This document shows positions 38,055 through 47,667 of a stretch of DNA of 64,000 bases, piece by piece (position 1 is the stretch's first letter; each line of letters starts with the position of its first letter). The notes beneath the pieces are model-generated. The model made no database searches. It saw only the letters and a program-made list of their open reading frames with translations, and was not told the DNA's origin. Source of the stretch: Streptomyces purpureus (lineage in GTDB: Bacteria > Actinomycetota > Actinomycetes > Streptomycetales > Streptomycetaceae). Location: the NCBI RefSeq assembly GCF_014648195.1, contig NZ_BMQQ01000012.1, forward strand, positions 1 to 64,000, given 5' to 3'. The translations under genes and the position numbers were made by a program.

Positions 38055-38950
38055 CCTTGGTCCCCCTCCGCGAGGACTCCCAGCAGGTCTTCGGCGAGCT
38101 CGGGCTTGAGCAGGCCATGGGCGAGGGCACGGTCCGCGGTCGTGCGGGCCATCGCGAGATAGCCGGCGACCGTGCCGGGGGCGTGTTTGCGCAGCTCGGC
38201 GATGTGCGCGGCGACCGTACCGGCGTCACCGCGCGCGACGGGGCCGGTCAGGGCGGCGTCGCCGGAGCGCAGAGCGTTGTCGAGCGCGGCGCCGAGCAGC
38301 GGGCCGAGCATCCGGTCGGGGGCGGCGACCCCGGCCGTGCGGAGCAGCTCCATGGACTGGGCGACGAGCGTGACCAGGTGGTTCGCGCCGAGGGCGAGGG
38401 CCGCGTGGTAGAGCGGGCGGGCCTCCTCCTCGATCCACTCGGGCTCGCCGCCCATCTCGATGACGAGCGCCTCGGCGGCGAGCCGCAGCTCGTCGGGGGC
38501 GGTGACGCCGAAGGAGCAGCCGGCCAGCCGCTGCACGTCCACGGCGGTGCCGGTGAAGGTCATGGCCGGGTGCAGGGCGAGCGGCAGCGCCCCGGCGCGG
38601 CGGGCCGGGTCCAGGACCTTGGTGCCGTACCGCCCGGAGGTGTGGACCAGGAGCTGCCCGGGGCGTACGGCTCCGGTCTCGGCGAGGCCTTCGACCAGCC
38701 CGGGCAGGGCGTCGTCGGGAACGGTCAGCAGCACCAGTTCGGCGCGCTCCAGCACCTGCGCGGGCGGCACGAGAGGCACATCGGGGAGCAGGGCGGCCGC
38801 CCGGCGCACGGACGCGTCGGAGACCCCGGAGACGGCGACCGGGCGGTGCCCGGCGAGCTGAAGGGACGCCGCGAGTGCGGGTCCGACCCGGCCTGCACCG
38901 ACGACGCCGACGGTGAGACGGGCGGGGCGGGGTTCTGGTGGTGCGTTCAC
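38051..38950 (-). CDS. Rossmann/DUF2520 oxidoreductase, candidate ketopantoate reductase
   Basis: A 299-residue NAD(P)-binding protein: [19 protein letters not shown] is the nucleotide loop at ~13-31; [33 protein letters not shown] and a C-terminal all-helical DUF2520 domain ([33 protein letters not shown]) follow. Members with this architecture have been shown to reduce ketopantoate (PanG of Francisella, as I recall). Being first in the operon with panC, a role making pantoate is the best hypothesis. GTG at 38950; weak ribosome site. Confidence 0.85.
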   Translation of the reverse strand: MNAPPEPRPARLTVGVVGAGRVGPALAASLQLAGHRPVAVSGVSDASVRRAAALLPDVPLVPPAQVLERAELVLLTVPDDALPGLVEGLAETGAVRPGQLLVHTSGRYGTKVLDPARRAGALPLALHPAMTFTGTAVDVQRLAGCSFGVTAPDELRLAAEALVIEMGGEPEWIEEEARPLYHAALALGANHLVTLVAQSMELLRTAGVAAPDRMLGPLLGAALDNALRSGDAALTGPVARGDAGTVAAHIAELRKHAPGTVAGYLAMARTTADRALAHGLLKPELAEDLLGVLAEGDQG

Positions 38951-39235
38951 GCTGAGGACGGCCTTCCGTTCCAGTCCGCGGGGGGTACCGGACGATTCTT
39001 CGTCATGCTACGCCAGCGTTTGGCTCGCTTCCGTGACTGTCCACAGGCTGTGGGCCGCGGTACGACTGGCGTCGGGGTCCGGTGCCGGGGGGTGCTTTCC
39101 CCCACCCCGCCCCTTCCCGAAACCCCGCCGGGGGCCGGCCCCACCGGCCCGCGGGTACGGGGCAGCCGGGCGTCGATTGACGGGGCTCGTCAAACGGCGT
39201 GCTCTCGTGCCGCCTTCGGGCCGCACCATAGGGGC

Positions 39236-40324
39236 GTGAGCGTAACCATCGACATCACCGGACTGCCGCAGGAGCGGATCGCCTTCGGGCCCTCGCCGCT
39301 CGCCGAGCTCGGCGCCGCGTTGCACGCGCTGTCCGAGCCCGGGCATCACGCGCGGCTGCACGGCTGGACGACGACGACCGCCGCCGGGCTGAAGCCCGAG
39401 CTCGCCGACCGGCTCCATGAGGCGGACTTCATGTGGCGGTCGACCCGGTCGGACATCCTGCTGCCGGCCCAGCCCCGGGAGACGCTCGCCGAGGAGCTGG
39501 ACGATCTGGACCGGATGGACGACGAGCGGTACGTCGCGGCGGCGCTGGAGATCAATTGCGCCGGGTTCTACGACCGCAGCGGCCCCTCACCGCTCGTCGA
39601 CGCGGCGATGCGGCAGCGCGCGCTCGATCTCGCCGCCGCCCGCGGCCCGCGGCAGGCCGCGTTCGTCCGCCGGATGCTCGCCGATCCGCCCGGCACGCGC
39701 GCGTGGATCCGCCGTCTCCTGGAGGACTGCGACGAGGCGTTCTTCGCGGACACCTGGCGCCGTGTCCACGTCCAGCTCGCCACGGACGCCCGGCACAAGA
39801 CGGAGCTGATGCGCCGCAAGGGCCTGTCCGGGGCCGTCGCGGCCGTGTCGTCCGCCCTGACCCTGGAGGAGGACGCCCACGGCTCCCGGCTCGTCGTCGA
39901 CAAGCTGTCGGACGGCCGTACGACCGCACAGGGCAGTGGCGTGACGTTCCTGCCGACCGCCTTCGGCTGGCCGCATCTGATCGCGCTGTACGCCCCCGGC
40001 TGGCAGCCGGTGATCCAGTACCCGGTCAGCTCCGGCGAGCTGGCCGGCGTCCTCCCCGTGGAGACGGTCAAGCTCCGGCTGGAGGCGGTCTCCCACCCGC
40101 TGCGGATGCGGCTGTGCCGCAACCTCGCCAGGGCGTCGTACACGACGAGCGAGCTGGCCGACGCGTACGGCATCACCGCGCCCGAGGTCTCCCGGCACCT
40201 GGCGGTGCTCAAGAAGGCCGGGCTGCTCTCCACCCGCCGCCGGGGCCGCTACGTCATGCACCAGCTCGACGTCGCCGCCGTCGCCCGGATCGGCTCCGAC
40301 TTCCTGGAGGCGGTCCTCCGCTAG
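39236..40324 (+). CDS. DUF5937/ArsR-type helix-turn-helix regulator
   Basis: A 362-residue protein with a long N-terminal domain (LPQERIAFGPSPLAELGAAL, FMWRSTRSDILLPAQ) of the DUF5937 type and a C-terminal ArsR winged helix at ~275-350 (HPLRMRLCRNLARASYTTSE, ITAPEVSRHLAVLKKAGLL, YVMHQLD). Streptomyces has many such fusions; the N-terminal domain probably binds a ligand. The ligand is unknown. GTG at 39236 follows AGGGG closely. Divergent from the DUF2520 gene across 285 bp with no firm operator, so it may or may not control it. Confidence 0.85.
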   Translation: MSVTIDITGLPQERIAFGPSPLAELGAALHALSEPGHHARLHGWTTTTAAGLKPELADRLHEADFMWRSTRSDILLPAQPRETLAEELDDLDRMDDERYVAAALEINCAGFYDRSGPSPLVDAAMRQRALDLAAARGPRQAAFVRRMLADPPGTRAWIRRLLEDCDEAFFADTWRRVHVQLATDARHKTELMRRKGLSGAVAAVSSALTLEEDAHGSRLVVDKLSDGRTTAQGSGVTFLPTAFGWPHLIALYAPGWQPVIQYPVSSGELAGVLPVETVKLRLEAVSHPLRMRLCRNLARASYTTSELADAYGITAPEVSRHLAVLKKAGLLSTRRRGRYVMHQLDVAAVARIGSDFLEAVLR

Positions 40325-40350
40325 CCCCGGCGGAAGGGCCGGGGCCCGGC

Positions 40351-41493
40351 CTACTTGTCGATGTCGCCGACGACGAAGAACAGCGAGCCCAGGATCGCCA
40401 CCATGTCCGCCACCAGCGTCCCCGGCAGAAGCTCGATCAGCGCCTGGATGTTGTTGTACGACGCCGAGCGCAGCTTGAGGCGGTACGGCGTCTTCTCGCC
40501 CTTGGAGACGAGGTAGTAGCCGTTGATGCCGAGGGGGTTCTCGGTCCACGCGTACGTGTGGCCCTCGGGGGCCTTCAGCACCTTCGGCAGGCGCTGGTTG
40601 ATCGGGCCGGGCGGCAGCTCGGCCAGCCGGTCCAGGCAGGCGTCCGCCAGGTCCAGGGAGTTGTGGGTCTGCTCCAGGAGGCACTCGAAGCGGGCGAGGC
40701 AGTCGCCCTCCTGCCGGGTGACGACGCGCAGCACGTCGCCGAGCTCGCCGTAGGCGAGGTACGGCTCGTCGCGGCGCAGGTCGAAGTCGACGCCGGAGGC
40801 GCGCGCGATCGGGCCGCTCACGCCGTACGCGTGGACGGTCTCGGCCGCCAGGACGCCCACGCCCCTCGTCCGGCCGCGGAAGATCTCGTTGCCGAGGACC
40901 AGCCGGTCGTACACGTCCATCCGCCCTCGGCAGGCGGCGACGGCCTCGCGGACCCGGCCGAGCCAGCCGGCCGGCAGGTCCTCCTTGAGCCCGCCGACGC
41001 GGTTGAACATGTAGTGCATCCGGCCGCCGGAGACCTCCTCCATGACGTGCTGGAGGTCCTCCCGCTCCCGGAACGCGTGGAAGATCGGGGTGATTCCACC
41101 CAGTTCGAGGGGGTACGAGCCGAGGAACATCAGGTGGTTGAGGACCCGGTTCAGCTCGGCGAGCAGCGTCCGCGTCCACACCGCGCGCTCGGGAACCTCC
41201 ATGCCGAGCATGCGCTCGACGGCCATCACCACACCGAGCTCGTTGGAGAACGCCGACAGCCAGTCGTGGCGGTTGGCGAGCATCACGATCTGGCGGTAGT
41301 CGCGGGCCTCGAACAGCTTCTCGGCGCCGCGGTGCATGTAGCCGACGACCGGTTCGGCGTGCCGGATCACCTCGCCGTCCAGGACCAGGCGCAGGCGGAG
41401 CACGCCATGGGTGGAGGGATGCTGGGGGCCGATGTTGAGCACCATGTCGGTGCTCTCCGCCGCGCCGCCGATGCCGACCGTGGTCTCCGTCAT
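40351..41493 (-). CDS. nuoD2: NADH dehydrogenase subunit D, orphan copy (NuoD2)
   Basis: A 380-residue 49-kDa-type subunit of complex I. Typical segments: [16 protein letters not shown] (quinone-site His), [40 protein letters not shown]-like region, and GDIDK at the C-terminus. No other nuo gene is in the window, and other Streptomyces also carry a solitary second copy in addition to the full nuo operon. ATG at 41493 follows TACTGT by 5 nt (possibly leaderless). It may replace NuoD in a variant complex or serve in another hydrogenase-like complex. Confidence 0.9.
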   Translation of the reverse strand: MTETTVGIGGAAESTDMVLNIGPQHPSTHGVLRLRLVLDGEVIRHAEPVVGYMHRGAEKLFEARDYRQIVMLANRHDWLSAFSNELGVVMAVERMLGMEVPERAVWTRTLLAELNRVLNHLMFLGSYPLELGGITPIFHAFREREDLQHVMEEVSGGRMHYMFNRVGGLKEDLPAGWLGRVREAVAACRGRMDVYDRLVLGNEIFRGRTRGVGVLAAETVHAYGVSGPIARASGVDFDLRRDEPYLAYGELGDVLRVVTRQEGDCLARFECLLEQTHNSLDLADACLDRLAELPPGPINQRLPKVLKAPEGHTYAWTENPLGINGYYLVSKGEKTPYRLKLRSASYNNIQALIELLPGTLVADMVAILGSLFFVVGDIDK

Positions 41494-41695
41494 GTCGGAC
41501 AGTATCCCTCGCGCCTCCGACACGGTCCTCTCCCCTCCGAGGTACGGACGGACGGGCGCCCCGCGGAAACGGCCGCACAGCCTCTCGCCTCGCCACGCGC
41601 GCGTACCCGCGGCACATCGTCGATGCCGCCGTCACCGACGCCGAGGCCGCGCCCAAGCGCGCGTGCCGCGCGAAAGCCGGCGGCTCCCCCTCCCG

Positions 41696-42772
41696 TCAGC
41701 TTCCCGCCGGCACCCGTCGCATCAGCCAGGTGAAGTCGCCGAGTCCGCCGCGCGCCAGCAGCTCCGCCGCCTCGCCCGCCGCCGACAGGGCCCGGACGTA
41801 CCCCACCGGGTCGGACGAGGCCAAGGCCAGCGGGGGCCGCTCGGCGGCGACGCCGAGGCGGGCGAGCGCCTCCCGCTGGGTCAGCAATTCGCCGCCGTCC
41901 GCCGCGCAGGCGTCCAGCGCCACATGGGAGGTGAGGTCGCAGCTGCCGTCGGGGACGGGCCGGACCTCCCGGCCCGCGCGGAAGCCGGTCAGCGTCCCGA
42001 ACGGCGGCCGGGCCTCGCGTACGTGCGCGTAGTCGACCGCGACCGCGAGGCCTTCGGTGAGCGTGGCGAGCGCCGCAGCCCAGGCCTCGTCGCGGGGCCG
42101 GCCGATCTCGGCCCGCTCCCCCGGCCCGGTCCGCGGCCACCAGCGGGCCAGCCATTGGGCGTCCGCGCCCTGGACCGGTGCGCCGAGGCGCTCGGTGCCG
42201 TCCGCACGTACCTCCACATACCGGCGCACCCCGTCCTCGTCGGTCTGCGCGATGTCGACCGGGACGTTGTCCAGCCACTCGTTGGCGAACAGCAGCCCTC
42301 GCACGCCGACGGGCGGCCGGCCGGTCCACTCGATGCGCGGGTCGAGACCGGACGGGCGGGGCGCACGCTCGACGCCGTACGCGCGGACCCGCTCCCGCAG
42401 GCCGGGTTCGAGCGCCGCCAGCACCCCGGTCAGCAGCTCCCCGCGCCCGGCGCCGATGTCAACCAGCGCGATCTCGTCGTCGCCTGTCTCGCCGCCGCCG
42501 AGTTCGTCCGCGAGCCGCGTCAGCAGCCTGGCCACGGCGGACGCGAAGAGCGGGGAGGCGTGGACGGACGTACGGAAGTGACCGGCCGGGCCCTCGGGGC
42601 GCAGATAGAAGCCACCGGGCCCGTACAGCGCCCGCTCGGTCGCCTCCCGCCAGCCGAGCCAGCCCGGTCCGGCGTCCGGTCCGGCGTCCGGCCCGCCGCC
42701 CGGTCCCCGGTCCGGTCCGCGGTCCGGTCCGCCGGGTGGGTTACACGCATCACCCGATGCTTCGTCCGTCAT
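41696..42772 (-). CDS. SAM-dependent methyltransferase, MidA/NDUFAF7-like
   Basis: A 358-residue methyltransferase of the MidA/NDUFAF7 (PF02636) family, as judged from [18 protein letters not shown], the SAM loop [32 protein letters not shown] and [14 protein letters not shown]. In mitochondria NDUFAF7 methylates an arginine of NDUFS2, the homologue of NuoD, during complex I assembly; here the gene is 202 bp upstream of nuoD2 in the same direction. Residues 10-45 are a [10 protein letters not shown]-type low-complexity repeat. ATG at 42772 follows GGAG by about 10 nt. Confidence 0.8.
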   Translation of the reverse strand: MTDEASGDACNPPGGPDRGPDRGPGGGPDAGPDAGPGWLGWREATERALYGPGGFYLRPEGPAGHFRTSVHASPLFASAVARLLTRLADELGGGETGDDEIALVDIGAGRGELLTGVLAALEPGLRERVRAYGVERAPRPSGLDPRIEWTGRPPVGVRGLLFANEWLDNVPVDIAQTDEDGVRRYVEVRADGTERLGAPVQGADAQWLARWWPRTGPGERAEIGRPRDEAWAAALATLTEGLAVAVDYAHVREARPPFGTLTGFRAGREVRPVPDGSCDLTSHVALDACAADGGELLTQREALARLGVAAERPPLALASSDPVGYVRALSAAGEAAELLARGGLGDFTWLMRRVPAGS

Positions 42773-42867
42773 GATCACCAGTCTCCACCTTGCGGAGTAC
42801 GCCCCGGCCGACCGGATCGCCCCTCCGGTTGACCCATGCACCTATCCGCTTTCCCTACGCTTGTCAC

Positions 42868-44070
42868 GTGCAGCGCCTCTACGACTTTCTCCGCAGACAC
42901 CCGACGGGCGTCGACACCTTCTGGGGTGTCGTCCTCCTCGGGTTCTCCATGCTGTGGGTGGTCTCCAAAGCCTCGTCGGTCGAGCCGCTCGCCGGCCATG
43001 TCTGCGTCGCCCTGGGCCTGAGCACCGTGGTCGCCCTGCGCCGCCGCGCGCCGGAGAAGATGCTTCTGCTCGCGGCCGTCCTCGGCCTGCTCCAGCTTGC
43101 CGTGAACGTCGAGCCGAACATCGGCGACTTCGCCATGCTCGTGATCATCTACACCGTCGCGGCGCACGACGGGCCGCGCTGGGCCTCCAGACTGGCGCTG
43201 GTGGGCGGGCTGAGCGCGGCCACCCTGACGCAGCTGCGCTGGCCGACGGCGGCCGAGGCCGGGCTCGGTGCCGAGGTCTTCTTCACGGTGATCATGACGG
43301 TGCCGTTCGCCCTCGCCTGGGTCCTCGGTGACTCGGTGCGCACCCGCCGCGCCTACTTCGCCCAACTCGAGGAACGCGCCTCGCGTCTGGAGAAGGAGCG
43401 CGAGGCGCAGGCCAAGGTCGCCGTCGCCGCCGAACGCGCCCGGATCGCCCGCGAACTGCACGACGTCGTCGCCCACAACGTCTCCGTGATGGTGGTGCAG
43501 GCCGACGGCGCCGCCTACGTCCTGGACGCCGCACCCGACCAGGCCAAGCAGGCCCTGGAGACCATCTCCAGCACCGGCCGGCAGGCGCTCGCCGAGATGC
43601 GCCGGCTCCTCGGCGTACTGCGCACCGGCGAGCACCAGGAGGCCGGGGAGTACGTGCCCCAGCCGGACGTCGAACAGATCGGGGACCTCGTCGAGCAGGT
43701 GCGCAGCGCCGGTCTCGCCGTCGACTTCAAGATCGAGGGCACGCCCCGGCCGCTGCCCAGCGGCGTCGAGCTCACCGCGTACCGGATCGTGCAGGAAGCC
43801 CTCACCAACACCCGCAAGCACGGCGGTCCGGACGTCGGGGCGAGCGTACGGCTGGTCTACTTCGACGACGGGCTCGGACTGCTCGTCGAGGACGACGGCC
43901 GGGGCGCCACGCACGAGATGTACGAGGACGGTGGCGCCGACGGCCGCGGTCACGGTCTGATCGGTATGCGTGAACGGGTCGGCATGGTCGGCGGCACGCT
44001 GGACGCGGGGCCGCGGCCCGGCGGCGGCTTCCGCATCAGCGCCCTGCTTCCCCTCAAGCCCGCCCACTAG
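42868..44070 (+). CDS. Sensor histidine kinase, NarX/DesK-like (HisKA_3)
   Basis: A 400-residue kinase. Four to six short membrane helices (residues ~15-155) with no large external domain, then the HisKA_3 dimer domain with His198 in IARELHDVVAHNVSVMV, and an HATPase domain (YRIVQEALTNTRKHG; VEDDGRGATHE; GRGHGLIGMRERV). The membrane-embedded sensor suggests it feels membrane state. The GTG at 42868 has TACGCT 6 nt upstream and no Shine-Dalgarno. Partner of the regulator 52 bp downstream. Confidence 0.93.
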   Translation: MQRLYDFLRRHPTGVDTFWGVVLLGFSMLWVVSKASSVEPLAGHVCVALGLSTVVALRRRAPEKMLLLAAVLGLLQLAVNVEPNIGDFAMLVIIYTVAAHDGPRWASRLALVGGLSAATLTQLRWPTAAEAGLGAEVFFTVIMTVPFALAWVLGDSVRTRRAYFAQLEERASRLEKEREAQAKVAVAAERARIARELHDVVAHNVSVMVVQADGAAYVLDAAPDQAKQALETISSTGRQALAEMRRLLGVLRTGEHQEAGEYVPQPDVEQIGDLVEQVRSAGLAVDFKIEGTPRPLPSGVELTAYRIVQEALTNTRKHGGPDVGASVRLVYFDDGLGLLVEDDGRGATHEMYEDGGADGRGHGLIGMRERVGMVGGTLDAGPRPGGGFRISALLPLKPAH

Positions 44071-44122
44071 CGCCGCCCCGGCCCCCTGGGGCCGCCCGCC
44101 CCACAGCCCGTAAAGGACAGCC

Positions 44123-44800
44123 ATGACGATCCGTGTGATGCTCGTCGACGACCAGATGCTCCTGCGCACCGGTTTCCGTATGGTGCTGGCCGCCCAGCCG
44201 GACATGGAGGTCGTCGCGGAGGCCGGTGACGGCGTCGAGGCGATCGAGAACCTCCGCTCCACCGCCGTGGACGTCGTCCTCATGGACGTCCGGATGCCGA
44301 AGCTCGACGGGGTCGAGGCCACCCGCCGTATCTGCGCGCAGCCGGACGCCCCGAAGGTGCTGATCCTGACCACCTTCGACCTGGACGAGTACGCCTTCTC
44401 CGGGCTGAAGGCGGGTGCCAGCGGCTTCATGCTCAAGGACGTGCCGCCGAGCGAACTCCTCGGTGCCATCCGCTCGGTGCACAGCGGTGACGCGGTGGTG
44501 GCGCCGTCGACGACGAGGCGGCTGCTCGACCGGTTCTCGCCGCTGCTGCCGTCGGGGGGCAAGGAGCCGCGGCACAAGGCAGTGGAGAAGCTCACCGACC
44601 GGGAACGGGAGGTCATGATGCTGGTCGCCCAGGGGCTGTCCAACGGCGAGATCGCCGCCCGTCTCGTGCTCTCCGAAGCGACCGTGAAGACCCATGTGGG
44701 CCGCATCCTCACCAAACTGAACCTGCGCGACCGCGTGCAGGTCGTGGTGCTCGCCTACGAGACCGGACTGGTTCGGGCGGGCGGTGGCGGGGCAGTCTGA
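44123..44800 (+). CDS. NarL/FixJ-family response regulator
   Basis: A 225-residue regulator: receiver with VDDQMLLRTG, phospho-Asp55 in LMDVRMPKLDG and Lys in GFMLKDVPP; LuxR-type helix-turn-helix at ~155-215 (LTDREREVMMLVAQGLSNGE, VKTHVGRILTKLNLRDRVQ). Partner of the kinase just upstream. The TmrB-like gene begins 5 bp after its stop, suggesting one operon. Confidence 0.94.
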   Translation: MTIRVMLVDDQMLLRTGFRMVLAAQPDMEVVAEAGDGVEAIENLRSTAVDVVLMDVRMPKLDGVEATRRICAQPDAPKVLILTTFDLDEYAFSGLKAGASGFMLKDVPPSELLGAIRSVHSGDAVVAPSTTRRLLDRFSPLLPSGGKEPRHKAVEKLTDREREVMMLVAQGLSNGEIAARLVLSEATVKTHVGRILTKLNLRDRVQVVVLAYETGLVRAGGGGAV

Positions 44801-44805
44801 GCCCC

Positions 44806-45408
44806 ATGCTGCTGTGGATCAACGGCCCCTTCGGGGGCGGCAAGACGCAGACCGCCTACGAGCTGCGGCGCCGGCTGCCGGGGAGCGTGGTGTGCGACCC
44901 GGAGGAGGTCGGGTTCGGTCTGCACCGGATGACGCCCCGCGCGCTGCGCGGTGACTTCCAGGACCTGCCGGCCTGGCGCCAGGGCGTCTTCGAGGTGCTG
45001 GATCTGACTCTGCGGCGCCACAGGGGCGCGGTGATCGTCCCCATGACGCTGGTGGAGGGCCCGTACTTCGAGGAGATCGTCGGACGGCTCCGGGAGAGCG
45101 GGCACGACGTGCACCACTTCGCGCTGCTCGCGCGCCGCGAGACGGTGCTGCGCCGGTTGAGCGAGCGGGGGCTCGGGCGCGGCCTGAAGCGGGAGAGCTT
45201 CGCCGTCGCGAAGCTGGATCGCTGCCTGGAGCGGCTCCAAGGACCTGAGTTCGCGCAGCACATCCGGACGGACCGGCTGACGGTCCCTCAGGTCGCCGAC
45301 CGGATCGCGGCCTCGGCGGGGCTCACCCTTGTCCCGAACACGGACAGCCCGATGCGGCACCGGCTGCGCCGCATGCAGGTCGGCGTGCGCCACATCCGCT
45401 TCATCTGA
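44806..45408 (+). CDS. TmrB-like ATP-binding protein (tunicamycin-resistance type)
   Basis: A 200-residue P-loop protein that follows Bacillus TmrB almost end to end as I remember it: LLWINGPFGGGKTQTAYELRR (Walker A), VVCDPEEVGFGLHRM, VIVPMTLVEGPYFEEIVGRL, HHFALLARRETVLRRL, and a C-terminal VGVRHIRF tail that in TmrB is a membrane-binding amphipathic helix. TmrB confers tunicamycin resistance, probably by binding the drug, which inhibits lipid-linked cell-wall precursor synthesis. Co-transcribed with the two-component pair, so drug- or membrane-stress induction is plausible. Confidence 0.88.
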   Translation: MLLWINGPFGGGKTQTAYELRRRLPGSVVCDPEEVGFGLHRMTPRALRGDFQDLPAWRQGVFEVLDLTLRRHRGAVIVPMTLVEGPYFEEIVGRLRESGHDVHHFALLARRETVLRRLSERGLGRGLKRESFAVAKLDRCLERLQGPEFAQHIRTDRLTVPQVADRIAASAGLTLVPNTDSPMRHRLRRMQVGVRHIRFI

Positions 45409-45459
45409 CGGCTGGCGGCTGACGGCTGCGCGTGGCGGCTCCAGGGCCCCGGACATGCT

Positions 45460-45504
45460 TCTGCCCGCACCCCGGCGGCCGGACGGCCGTGAGGTGCGGG
45501 CAGA
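45460..45504. terminator. Bidirectional terminator hairpin
   Basis: TCTGCCCGCACC (45460-45471) pairs with GGTGCGGGCAGA (45493-45504), with a nested CGGCC/GGCCG stem in the loop. Placed between the convergent TmrB-like and 45554 genes. Confidence 0.85.
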
Positions 45505-45553
45505 GGCGCCACGATCAGTGCGGTCGGATTACCGCGGTAAACAGTGCCTGGCG

Positions 45554-46561
45554 TCAGGAATTCACCGCTCCGCGCAGCTCGGCCACATCGAGCTGCTCGG
45601 TCTCGTCGTGCGCGGTCAGGTCGATGACCTTGCCGACCGCGCGCTCCTCGGTTCGCCGGTGCGCGGCGAGCGCCTCGGCCCCCACCACGTCGGCGAGGTC
45701 TTCGCCGGCGACCGCCTCGATCGCGGCCGCCGCCTTCTTCTGCGTGCCGAAGAAGTCGAACCCGCCCTCGGGGCGCGGTACCGGGCGGTGCTGCGTGTAC
45801 GGGACGATCGCGGCCGCGGCCGGGACGGCCCGTACGGCGGGGACCGCGGAGACCGCGGGCAGGGCGCGCTGAGGGCGGGTGTGGTGCTCGGTCTCCTGCT
45901 GCGCACCGCCCGCCGCGTGCTTCCCCCGCGGCTCCTCCGTCTCCCGGGCCCGCTCGGCCAGGTCGCGCTTGCGGGCCGCCTCGGCGGTACGGCGGGCCTC
46001 CTGGGTGGCAGCGTTGCGCGAGAGGTTCTCCAGCGCCCTGGCCGCCGCGAGGTAGGAGGCCGGGGTGGGCGTCGAACCTGCCACGGGCAGCGCCTTGGCC
46101 GGGGAGGACGCCTCTATGGCGAGCTGCCGGCGGCCTTCCAGGGCGCTGGCGCGCTCGGTCTCCGCCGTGGCGTACCGGCGCAGCAGGGCCGCGTGCTCCC
46201 CGCGCAGCCCCGCCAGCTCCACACGCTTGGCGCGCAGTTTGGCGTCGAGGCGGGCCCGCAGCTCGCGGGACTCCTCGATGTCGGACTCCAGCTCGGCTAT
46301 GCGCTCCTCGGTCTTCCACTGGTCACCGAGGCGGGCCCGGGTGAGCTCGGCGACCTTGCGGCCCGCGCTCCGGTCCCAACTGCGCATGAGGACCGAGCCG
46401 GTGACGGCCGCGGCAGCGGCCGCGGCGACCAGGGTGCGCAGGACCACCGGGTCGGCGAAGAGCCAGGCGCCGGCGGCACAGAGGACCGAAGCTCCGGCGA
46501 CCGCGGAGGGCGGCAGAAGCCTGTGCAGGGGTGGGGAATGGCGGTGGCGTCCACGTGGCAT
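45554..46561 (-). CDS. Membrane protein with coiled coil, unknown function
   Basis: A 335-residue protein: two adjacent membrane helices near the N-terminus (VAGASVLCAAGAWLFA; VVLRTLVAAAAAAAVTGSVL), a charged coiled coil (residues ~90-150; ERIAELESDIEESRELRARL), an Ala/Arg/Glu-rich helical segment, a Pro/Ala linker, and a C-terminal GGFDFFGTQKKAAAAIEAV tail. Such a layout suggests a scaffold or cell-division/septum-type protein but no family is certain. ATG at 46561 gives a basic start MPRGRHRHS. Convergent with the TmrB-like gene. Confidence 0.78.
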   Translation of the reverse strand: MPRGRHRHSPPLHRLLPPSAVAGASVLCAAGAWLFADPVVLRTLVAAAAAAAVTGSVLMRSWDRSAGRKVAELTRARLGDQWKTEERIAELESDIEESRELRARLDAKLRAKRVELAGLRGEHAALLRRYATAETERASALEGRRQLAIEASSPAKALPVAGSTPTPASYLAAARALENLSRNAATQEARRTAEAARKRDLAERARETEEPRGKHAAGGAQQETEHHTRPQRALPAVSAVPAVRAVPAAAAIVPYTQHRPVPRPEGGFDFFGTQKKAAAAIEAVAGEDLADVVGAEALAAHRRTEERAVGKVIDLTAHDETEQLDVAELRGAVNS

Positions 46562-46658
46562 GGCCTGAAATTTACCGTGCGTAGGCGCTGTATGGGGGGT
46601 CGGCCCGGCATTCTCTTGCTTACTTCTCTGCAACAGGCCGACTCCCCTTACCCACCTC

Positions 46659-47642
46659 TTACTTCTTGATCAGTCCCTTCGACCGGAGGTACTCCTCCGC
46701 GACGTCCCTCGGCTTCGCCCGCTCCGCGTCCACCTTGCGGTTCAACTCCGCGAGATCGGCCGTCGTCAGGGCCTTGGTGAGCTTGTCCAGCGCGGCGGCT
46801 ATCTCCGGTGCCCCGGCGTCCTTCGCATTGACGACGGGCAGCACATTGTCGGCGTTCTGCAGCTTCTTGTCGTCCTCCAGGAACACCAGCCCGAAGGAGT
46901 CGATCGTCGCGTCCGTCGTGGTGGTCAGCACGAGCTGGTCCACCCCGTCCTTGACGGCCTGCTTGGCCTGCGGGGTGCCGACGCCCTTGGGGTCCACCCC
47001 GGCCACGTCGATGCCGTAGGTCTTCTTCAGACCGGGGGCGCAGAAGGGCCGTACGGAGCATTCGTCGCCGGCCGCGATCTTCACCTTGATCTTGGCGGCG
47101 CCGAGATCGGAAAGCGTCTTGAGCTTGTTCTTCTCGGCGAATTCCCTCGTGACCGCGAAGGCGTTCTGATCGACGGCCTCTCCGGCGGGGAGCACCTTCA
47201 GCCCGAGCGGCTCGGCGAGCTTCTTCAGCGCCGCAACGGTGGCGGCCGGGTCGCTGCTGGCGACCGGCTTCTCTTCGGGCGCCTTCGGGCCGTTCACCTT
47301 CGCGTTGAGGAATTCCGCGATCGTCGCCGCGTATTCGGGGACGACGTCGATCTCACCCTTCTCCAGCGACGGTTCGTACAGTTCGCGGTTTTTCACCGTG
47401 GTCACGGAGGTGCGGTACCCGGCGTCGCCGAGGACCTGGGCGTACAGCTCGGCCAGCACCTTCGACTCGGTGAAGGCCGCCGCTCCGACGACGAGCGAGC
47501 CCTTCTTGCCGTCGCCCGCGCCGCCGGCACCCGCCGAACCGCCGCCCTGCTTCTCCAGGCTGTCGCCGCCGCACGCGGCGAGTCCGGCCGTCAGCGCCAG
47601 CGCGCCCACCACGGCACCCGCGATACGCGAGATCCTGCTCAC
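46659..47642 (-). CDS. Osmoprotectant ABC transporter substrate-binding lipoprotein (OpuCC/ProX-like)
   Basis: A 327-residue lipoprotein: signal peptide with lipobox LAAC (Cys 24), Gly/Ser linker, then an OpuAC-like domain (VVGAAAFTESKVLAELYAQVL, KGEIDVVPEYAATIAEFL, VGTPQAKQAVKDGVDQLVLT). Such proteins bind glycine betaine, choline or related compounds. It starts 25 bp after the second permease gene and belongs to the same minus-strand operon. Confidence 0.92.
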   Translation of the reverse strand: MSRISRIAGAVVGALALTAGLAACGGDSLEKQGGGSAGAGGAGDGKKGSLVVGAAAFTESKVLAELYAQVLGDAGYRTSVTTVKNRELYEPSLEKGEIDVVPEYAATIAEFLNAKVNGPKAPEEKPVASSDPAATVAALKKLAEPLGLKVLPAGEAVDQNAFAVTREFAEKNKLKTLSDLGAAKIKVKIAAGDECSVRPFCAPGLKKTYGIDVAGVDPKGVGTPQAKQAVKDGVDQLVLTTTTDATIDSFGLVFLEDDKKLQNADNVLPVVNAKDAGAPEIAAALDKLTKALTTADLAELNRKVDAERAKPRDVAEEYLRSKGLIKK

Positions 47643-47667
47643 GAGTCACTCTCCCAGTCTTGAGTCT

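Noticed and set aside
39236-39240. Leaderless start for the DUF5937/ArsR gene
   Set aside because: ATAGGGG lies just before the GTG but does not form a TANNNT hexamer at proper distance; the evidence is ambiguous, so it was not counted.
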